NCBI RefSeq assembly: GCF_024199985.1
Contig: NZ_JANARS010000004.1
Coordinates: 62,001 to 126,000, forward strand
Length of the DNA: 64,000 bases
Direction of reading: 5' to 3'
Source of the DNA: Nocardioides pinisoli
GTDB lineage: Bacteria > Actinomycetota > Actinomycetes > Propionibacteriales > Nocardioidaceae
Shown here piece after piece: positions 24,618-33,800 of the stretch. The notes beneath the pieces are model-generated. The model searched no databases. It was not told the DNA's origin and saw nothing but the letters and a program-made list of their open reading frames with translations. Positions within the stretch are counted from its first letter, which is position 1, and every line of letters starts with the position of its first letter. The position numbers were made by a program, and so were the translations under genes.

Positions 24618-24839
24618 CGGCCCGCCCTGTGACTGATACCTCACCCGAAGAGGCTTGCCGAGCGCCTCGTCCGGCCTCCTGCGGGCCTCCTCCCGTCGCC
24701 CCGAACGAGGCAAGTGGGTCAAATCTTCGAGAATTCTCCGCCGTTGTCAGGGGTCGCCTGACGGCCTGTCCGTGGTGGCATGACGGCTCGGTGAGGAGCA
24801 GGGGGCTCCTCCGTGGGGGAACATCGTGGGGAACTCGTC
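24618..24839 (+). other. Leader region of the giant gene, with two stem-loops
   Basis: Two clear stem-loops lie here: GTCAGG-ggtcg-CCTGAC (24746-24762), and GAGGAGC-aggg-g-GCTCCTC (24793-24811), the latter 16 bases before the ribosome binding site GGGGA (24828-24832). They could attenuate or tune expression of the very long gene downstream. I could not match the region to a known riboswitch, and I see no clear promoter hexamers or small coding sequence. Confidence 0.35.
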
Positions 24840-27800
24840 GTGCCGCTGAACAGCCGTACCTTCTCGTCCCGGATCCGGCGCTCAGCGCTGACACTGCTGC
24901 TCCTGGCGGCCCTGGTCCTGACCGGCCTCGGCCCCGTCGCCGCGGCCGCACCCGGCAACAAGCCGCCTCGGCTGAAGTCCGTGCCGACGACCACGGCCGT
25001 CGTCGGCCACCAGCTGGTGCTCCGACCGCGGGCGACCGACCCCGACGGCCCGCAGCGGGCCCTGCGCTTCCGGCTGCGCGGCAAGCCGCGGTGGGTGTCG
25101 TTCAGCCGAAGGACCGGCGTCCTGCGCGGGACGGCCCCCAGCGCCGCCGCCGGGAAGCGCTACCGGCTCGAGCTCTCCGTCACCGACGGCCGCGCGACCC
25201 GTCGCAAGCGGTTCACGTTGCGTGTCGTCGCCAACCGCGCCCCTTCGGTGGCACCTGTCGCCGACGTGGTCACCGACGCCGGGGGCGCGGTGCGTGTCCA
25301 GCCGTCCGCCAGCGACCCCGACGACGGGCCGCGCGACCTCGCCTGGGTGACGAGCTTCGCACCGGCCAACGCCCGCACCCCGGCCGCGCAGCCGGCCTGG
25401 CTCGTCACGTCCGCCACCACTGGGGCCGTCACGGGCACGGCGCCTGCGTCCGCGGTCGGCATGGTGTGGCAGGTGACGAGCCAGGCGTCCGACGGCCTCG
25501 CCGCGGCGACGGTCTCCTACCGGCTCGCGGTCCGCAACCAGGCACCCGCGATGGCCACGATCGGCGCGCGAACGGCGACCATCGGCACCCCCTTCGCGCT
25601 GCAGCTCGCCGGCTCCGATCCCGACGCGGCCCCCGGCCCGGTGTCTTTCGTCGCCGAACCCGGCACGCTGCCCGGCTGGCTCTCCCTCGACCGTGCGACC
25701 GGCATCGTCTCCGGCACCCCGCCGACCGGCTCGGCCGGCACCTACGCCCCCCGCTTCCGCGCCGACGACGGCCTCGACACCTCCGCCTGGGAGGTCCTCG
25801 CCCTCGGCGTCGTGCGCGAGCAGGCGCCGGACAACCGCGCCCCTGTGGTGGACGACACCACGCTGGAGGTGCCCGAGGGGCCGGCCGGCGCCCGGGTCGG
25901 CACCGTCACCGGCAACGACCCGGACGGTGACCGCCTGACCTGGAGCATCGCCGCGTCCGGCTTCGCCATCGACCCGGCCACCGGCGTCGTCACGACCACC
26001 GCTGCGCTCGACCACGAGGCCTCCGCGACCCGCACGCTGCAGGTCCGGGTCACCGACGGCCGGCTCAGCGACACGGCGACCGTCACCGTCGCGGTCGCCG
26101 ACGTCGACGAGTCGCCGGTCATCGCCGAGGTCGCCGACGCGAGCGTCACCGAGGACCAGCCGGTCACCCCGATCGGTGTCGCCGCCACGGACCCCGAGGG
26201 CGAGGACGTCGCGATCTCCGTGACCGGCCTGCCCAGCGGCCTGGCCTACGACGCCACCGACGGTGAGATCACCGGCACGCCGACCCGCCCCGGCACGGCC
26301 GACGTCACCGTCTCGGCGGACGACGGCACGTCGACGCCCAGCGCCACGGAGCTGACCATCACCGTCACGCCCGTCGACGACGCGCCAGTGATGGCGGCGC
26401 AGACCTTCACCACCCTCGAGGGCACCGCGGTCGGGGAGGTCGTCGGCACGCTCGCCGCCTCCGACGAGGAGACGCCCGGCGGGCTCAGCTTCTCGGGCGG
26501 CGACGACGACTTCGCGGTCGCCCCGAACGGCACCGTGACCGTCGCAAGGGCCGCCGCCACCGCCACCCCGGGCGCCAAGACCTTCACGGCCACGGTCAGC
26601 GACGGCTCCCGCACCGCCACCGCGACAATCACGGTCGAGGTCGGCGACGTGGAGCACGATCCCGTGATCGACGACCAGCAGCTCGAGGTGGCCGAGTCGA
26701 GCGCGGCCGGTGCCGCAGTCGGCACCATCGAGGCCGCCGACGCTGACGGGGACACCATCACCTTCGCCATCACGGGCGGCAACGAGGCGGACCGGTTCGC
26801 GCTCGACGCGACCACCGGCAGGCTCACCCTCGCCGGTCCCGTCGACTTCGAGGACACGAAGTCCTACCAGCTCGCCGTCCGCGCCACCTCGGGCACCGCC
26901 TCGGACACCGCGACCGTGACGGTCACGGTGACCGACGTCGACGAGGCGCCGGCCGTGGCGCCGCTGGCCGACGTGAGCACCGTTGAGGACCAGGCGATCT
27001 CGGCGATCAGCGTCGACGCCGTCGACCCCGAGGGCGACCCCGTCACGCTGAGCGCCACCGGTCTGCCCGCCGGTCTGCGTCTCGATGGCAACCGGGTCGT
27101 CGGCACCCCGCAACGCTCCGGGACCTTCGCCGTCACCGTGACCGCGAGCGACGGCACCCTGTCCTCCTCCGAGGACCTGACCATCCTGGTCACCCCGGTC
27201 AACGACGCCCCGGTGCTGACGCCGCTCGACGACGTCACCGCGACCGAGGAGGAGGCCCTCGACCCGATCACCGTCGTCGCGACCGACGAGGACGACGACG
27301 AGCTCACCGTCAGCGTCGACGGCCTGCCCACGGGTGTCTCCTACGACGCGGACGCGGGCACCATCAGTGGCACCCCCACGGTCGGCGGCACCTTCTCGGT
27401 CACGGTCACCGCCGAGGACCCGGACGAGGAGACGGCCACCGACACGTTCGTGCTCACCGTCACCGACGTCAACGACGCCCCCGTCGCCGGCGCGCCCGAC
27501 CCTGCGACGGTGGAGGTGACCGTCGGCGAGGCCGTCGAGACCTCGGTGCTGGTGCCTGCCACCGACGAGGAGGGCGACGAGCTCACCCGCACGGTCACCG
27601 GGCTCCCGGCCGGGATGACCGGCACCGGCACCTCCACGGGCGTCGCGCTCGGCGGCACGCCGACCGAGGAGGGCACGTCGACCGTGACCGTGACCGTCGC
27701 CGACGGCGACGGCGGGTCGGACACCGCGATCTTCGAGGTCGTCGTGGCACCCGCTCCCGTCACCCCGTGCCTGGAGCGCTCGACGCTCCCGTGCTCCGAC

Positions 27801-30800
27801 ATCGCCGTCGAGCTGCCCTTCTCGCTGGACTTCACCGGCGACGAGGGTGGACTGGACGACACCGGCTTCACCATGGTCGACCCGCCGTCGCTGCGCTCGG
27901 GCGTCGACCAGGCCCCGGCCCCCGCCTCGCCGACGTACGCCGACGCACCCGGCTTCGAGCCGGGGCTGCTGGCCGCGGGCGGCGAGCAGCTCACCATCAC
28001 CTCCACCAAGGGGATCATGTATCGCGCCCCCGGGCAGAGCCCGGCAGCGACCGCGCCCAACGCCCAGCTCAACGCCCTCGGCGTTGGGGTGAGCGGCTCC
28101 GGCACCGGCTACGACATCGCCACGACCGTGGTCGCGCCCACCTTCCCGGGCACCACCAACGGCGCCCAGCAGGGCGGCCTGTGGTTCGGGCTCGGCGAGG
28201 ACGACTACGTCAAGGCCGTGGTGTCCCGCGTCTCCTCGACCACCAACAAGGTGCAGCTGCTGCGCGAGGTCGGTGGCGTGGCGACGCCGGGCACGGCGTA
28301 CGAGCTCAACAGCGCGGCCTTCCCGTCCGCGCAGGACGTCCGGCTCGAGCTCCAGGTCGTGGACACGGCAGGCCCCGGCGGGCAGGCGCAGCTGTTCTAC
28401 ACCGTCGGCGCCGGCCCGCGGACGCTCCTCGCCGACACCACCAACACCGTCGACACGGACGCCGTCCCGGTGGCCGAGTCGCTCCTGGCCGGCACGGCGG
28501 TCGGCGGCGAGGCGGCGCAGTCCTTCGCCGGGCTGTTCGCCACCAAGCGCAACGCCGCAGTGGGTGACGTCACGCCCGTCACGTTCGGCGACTTCTCCGT
28601 GGCCGCACACGAAGCACCCAACACCGCTCCGGCCGTGGCCCCCGTCGACGAGGTAGGCGCCGTGGAGGGGTCCGCCCTCGACCCGGTCACCATCACCGCG
28701 ACCGACGCCGAGGGCGACGAGGTGACCATCACCTCCGACCTCGACGTCGACGGGCTCACGCTCACCGACAACGGCGACGCCACGGCCACCCTGGCCGGCA
28801 CCCCGGCCGCGGGCACCGCTGCAGCGAGTCCGTACGACGTCGTCGTGACCGCGAGCGACGGCCGGGCGTCCGGGTCCCGGACGGTCCGGGTCGTCGTCAC
28901 CGAGGCCGGAGCGCCATGCGTCCCGATGACGACGGAGCCCTGCGCCTCGGTGCGGGTCGACACGCCCTACGTGCTCGACTTCGACGGCTCGCAGAGCGGA
29001 CTGGCGGGCACCGGCTTCACGATGGTGGACGACCCGTCAGCCCGCGGCAACGTGGACCAGGCTCCCGCCCCCGCGACACCCAGCACGCCCGACGTGCCAG
29101 GCTTCGAGCCCGGGCTGCTCGCCCAGGCGGCCGGCAACCTGCGGATCACCGCGACCAAGGGCATCGCCTACCGGCGTCCGGCCGACAGCCCCGGCACCAA
29201 CTCCCAGCTCAACACCCTGGGGGTGGGCCTCGCCGGCGGCACGGACGGCTACGAGCTCGAGACGACCGTGGTCGACCCGGCCTTCCCCGGTGCGACCAAC
29301 AGCAGCCAGCAGGGCGGGCTCTGGTTCGGCCTCGACGAGGACAACTACGTCAAGCTGGCCGTGGTGCGGATGACCGCGACCACCAACAAGGTGCAGCTGC
29401 TCAAGGAGGTCGGCGGCATCGCGCAGCCGGCCACCACCTACGAGCTCAACTCGGCCACCTTCCCGAGCGGTCAGCGCGTGCGCCTGGTCCTGCAGGTCGA
29501 CGGCTCCGGCGCCGAGCCGGTCGTGCGCGGCTCCTACGCCGTGGGCGACGGCCAGCTCGCTGCCCTGACCGACACGAGCAACACCGTCGGCTCGACCCAG
29601 CTCCCGGTGCCGGCGGCCTTCCTCGCCGGTGCCGACCTGCCCTCCGGGGTGGGCGGTCCGGTCACCTTCGGTGGCCTCTACGCCACCAAGCGCAACGCCG
29701 CGGCCACCGACGAGGTCGTGGTGTCCTTCGCCGACTTCTCCGCCGAGCTCATCGGCGGCGTGGTCGAGCCGTTCACCCCGCTCGACGTCAAGGTCGACTT
29801 CACGTCCGAGGCCGGCGCGCCGGCACCGGGCCACCTCAAGGACTACGGGCAGGCCTACGGCCAGCGCAGCGGCGCCTCACAGGGGGGCGGCGAGCACGTC
29901 TACGGCTGGGTGAAGGAGAACAGTGAGGAGGCTCTCTCACTGGTCGGCAACGGACGCGTGCGGGGGCGCTCGGGCGTCGACCCCCGGCTCGACTCGATCA
30001 TCCACATGCAGTTCGCCGAAGTGCCCAACGCCGCGTGCCCGCCCAACGTCTGCCAGGACGGCGACTGGCAGTTCGCCGTCGACAACGGCACCTACGACGT
30101 GACCGTGGCCGTCGGTGACCAGCCCGGTGCGACGAGCTACGACAGCCTGCACGCGATCAACGTGGAGAACTCGGCGCTGATCGAGGGCTTCACCGGCAGC
30201 GCGTCCGCGGAGTACGACACCGCCACGACCCGCGTGGGTGTCGTCGACGGCGAGCTGACCATCAACGCGACCGGCGGCACCAACACGAAGCTCGCCTACG
30301 TCGAGATACGGTCGGCGAGCACCACCGCGGCCGACCCGCTCCCCTTCATCGTGCAGACGCGCCCGGCCAACCGGTCGCTCGGCGCGCCGCTGGGCGAGGG
30401 CGTGGCGAGTGACGTGCACCTGGTCGGGACGAGCGCCGAACCGGGACCGGTCGACCCGGCCACGGTCACCGCGGCCACGGTCCGGCTCTTCGAGGTGGTC
30501 CCCGGCAGCGCACCCGACGTCGAGGTCGCTGGCAACCGCAACACCACCGGCGGCGGCGACTCGATCAACTTCCAGCAGAGCGGCAACCTCAAGGCCGGCA
30601 CCACCTACCGCTTCGTCGTCGACGGGGTGAAGGACACCAGGGGTCGCACGTTCGTCCCGTTCCGTTCCCTCTTCACGACCGGCACCGGCGAGGTCGAGCC
30701 GCCCGACGGCACCTTCGACCCGGTCACCGGGGTGGACTTCCAGAAGGTCGACCTCGGCAAGAACGGCAAGTACTTCGCCTCGCTGGTCGTCCACCAGGGA

Positions 30801-33800
30801 CACCTGTGGGCCACCACCATCGGACAGGGGATGTTCCGCTACCCGATCAACGCGGACGGCACGCTCGGCGCCGAGCAGCCCATCAACGCCTTCCTGGGCC
30901 GCGCTGCCGTCGGGCTGGTCTTCGACCGCACCGACCCCGACGTGGCGTGGGTGACCCACGCGACGGCCAACATCGGCAACGAGTCGCAGGCCTTCGGCTC
31001 CAAGCTGAGCCGAGTCGACTTCTCGGGCGGCGTGTCCGACCCCGTGGTGTCCGACGTCTTCGTCAACCTGCCCCGCTCGCAGAAGGACCACCTGTCCAAC
31101 TCGATCTCCTACGGCCCCGGCGGGAGGCTCTACTTCCTCCAGGGCTCCAACCAGGCCGCTGGCGACCCTGACGGCGCCTGGGGCAACCGGGGCGAGACCC
31201 TGCTCACCGCGGCGTTGCTCACCTTCGACCCCGCGACGACCTGGCAGCGCGTGCAGGCGTCCGGGCCGGTCGACGTGCAGACCGTGGACAAGGGCGGTTC
31301 CTACGACCCCTTCGCCGCCGACGCGCCCTTGAAGATCTACGCCACCGGCATCCGCAACGCCTACGACCTCGTCCACGCCTCCAACGGCAGCCTCTACGTG
31401 CCGACCAACGGCACCGCCAGCGGCGGCAACAGCCCAGGAGTCACGGGCAGCGGCGGCACGCTCACCCGCACCGGTCAGGTCCCCGGTGGCGACGTCACCT
31501 CGGAGTGCGCGACGCGCCGCATCGACGGCACGCCCTACACCGCGCCGAGCGTGCCCGCGGTGAGCAACCACAACACCCAGCGCGACTTCCTCTTCGACGT
31601 CGAGGCCGGCGGCTACTACGGCCACCCCAACCCCTCGCGATGCGAGTGGGTGCTCAACAACGGCGGCAACCCCGAAGGCGCCGGCTCGGGTGGGTCGAAG
31701 TACCCCGCCTCCGTGGCTCCCGACCGCAACTACCGCGGGTGGGCCTACGACTTCGAGTTCAACAAGTCGCCCAACGGGATCATCGAGTACCGCTCCAACA
31801 CGTTCGGGGGCAGGCTCAAGGGCCGGCTGATGGTCGTGCGGTTCTCCAACTTCGACGACGTCTTCACACTGGAGGCCGCGTCCGACGGCCAGGTCGAGGG
31901 CGGCCAGGCGGGCTCGACGATCGGTGGCTTCTCCGGCTTCGACGACCCGCTGGACATCGTCGAGGACCTCGACACCGGCAACCTCTACGTCAACTCCTAC
32001 GACCAGAGCAGCGGTCAGCCGCGGCTCTACCTGCTTCGGGTGCCCGACGGCCAGGGTGGCGCGGACGTGTCCGTGAGCACCCGCCGCTTGGTGGGCAACC
32101 AGGTGACCGGGGCCGGCTCGAGGACGCTCGGCACCGTGCGGGTCACCAACGATGGGAGCGAGGCGACCACGGTGACCGGGGCGAGCATCACCGGGGCCGG
32201 GGCCGCGGCCTACTCCCGGACCCCCAGCACCCCGCTGCCGGCCACGCTCGCGCCGGGGGCGTCGATGACCATCCAGGTCGGCTTCGACCCCAGCAGCGAG
32301 GGCGTCGCAGCCGCCTCGCTCGGTCTGTCCCTCAGCGCCGGCAGCGCACCGACGGTCTCGCTGCGCGGCCTCGGCACCGACGGGCTCGGTGGCTCGGCGG
32401 AGCCCTCCCTGCAGTACGTCTTCGACACGTGGGAGCTCGGCATCGACACCGGTGACGACAACGACACCACCAACGAGATCCACTCCGGCTCGGGCGAGCG
32501 CGTCTCCCCCACCCTCGGCGACAGCATCGACGTCGAGAGCTTCACCCGCTTCGCCGACGGCCCGGTCACGGTCGAACCGATCTCAATCTTCGGACCGACC
32601 GACTCCAACCCGGTGACCGAGGTGTCGTGGTACGACGACGCCGCGCCTGCCGACCGTCGGACGCTGTTCTCGGTGTCGAACTCGCCGGCGTCCAACGGGC
32701 AGACCCTGACCCCGGCCACCACCGGGGCGCTGCAGTTCGACCCCGGCCAGGCGACGTTCGGCTTCGTCTCCCGGTGGCCCTTCTTCGCCAACCGCCTGGT
32801 GCACAGCCAGGACGCGCTCAACACCTTCAGCGGCGCGATCGGCAACCACGTGCGGGTCTACCCGCTCATCGAGGGCGGACAGCGCGTCCCGCACGCCTAC
32901 GTCGTCGCGACCGAGGAGCACACCTCCGGGTTCGACTTCAACGACGTGGTCTTCATCGTGCGCAACGTCGAGCCCGCCGGCGGCACCCAGCCCCCGGGCC
33001 AGAGCATCCGGGTCAACTTCCAGAGCGAGGCCGCACCGGTGCCGACCGGCTACCTGCGTGACTTCGGCCAGGCCTACGGCCCGCGGACGCTCGCCGACCA
33101 GGGCGGCCTGACCTACGGCTGGATCAACGCCACGACACTGGCGCCCGAGGGGCGTACGACGTCGGGTCGCGACCGCAACCTGACCAGCGACCAGCGCCTC
33201 GACACGTTCATGCACATGCAGTACCAGCAGCAGTCCGCACCCAACTGCACGGCCAACAACTGCAACACCGGCACGTGGGAGCTCGCGCTCGCCGACGGCA
33301 CCTACCAGGTGACCGCGGCCGTGGGCGACCCGGCGACCAACGCCGACCCGGAGGCGCACCAGCTCCGCATCGAGGGCGTGCCGCTGCTCGCGGCACCGCA
33401 CGTCCCGAGCGGCCCGGCCGGGAGCGCGGGGCACCACGCGACCGGCACGCAGGTCGTCGAGGTCGCCGACGGTGAGCTCACCGTCGACTCCGTGGGCGGC
33501 ACCAACACCAAGATCGACCACATCGAGGTCACGCCCGTGACCGGCGGTGGCGGCGAGACCGTGGCGCAGGTGAGCTTCCAGCCCGCATCCGCGTCGACGC
33601 CGGCCGGATGGTCGGCCGACACCGGCGAGCTGTTCACCGAGGCGCGTGGCTACGGCTGGGTGCGGACCGAGGGCGGGGCGACCAAGACCGCCGACACCCG
33701 AGCCCGCACCCAGGACCCCGACCCGCTGACCGGGACGCTGATGATCGTCGATGACACCGAGGTCGCCGGCGTCGTCGACGGCGAGTGGGAGCTCGCGGTC

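Noticed and set aside
24618..24839. Possible c-di-AMP (ydaO) riboswitch before the giant surface protein gene
   Set aside because: I could not place the conserved core segments; only two simple stem-loops are supported.
22557..28610. Long open frames antisense to ecm and to the giant gene (several hundred to over 1,200 codons)
   Set aside because: They mirror real genes with strong GC3 bias, have low-complexity compositions and no recognisable domain; they are shadows.
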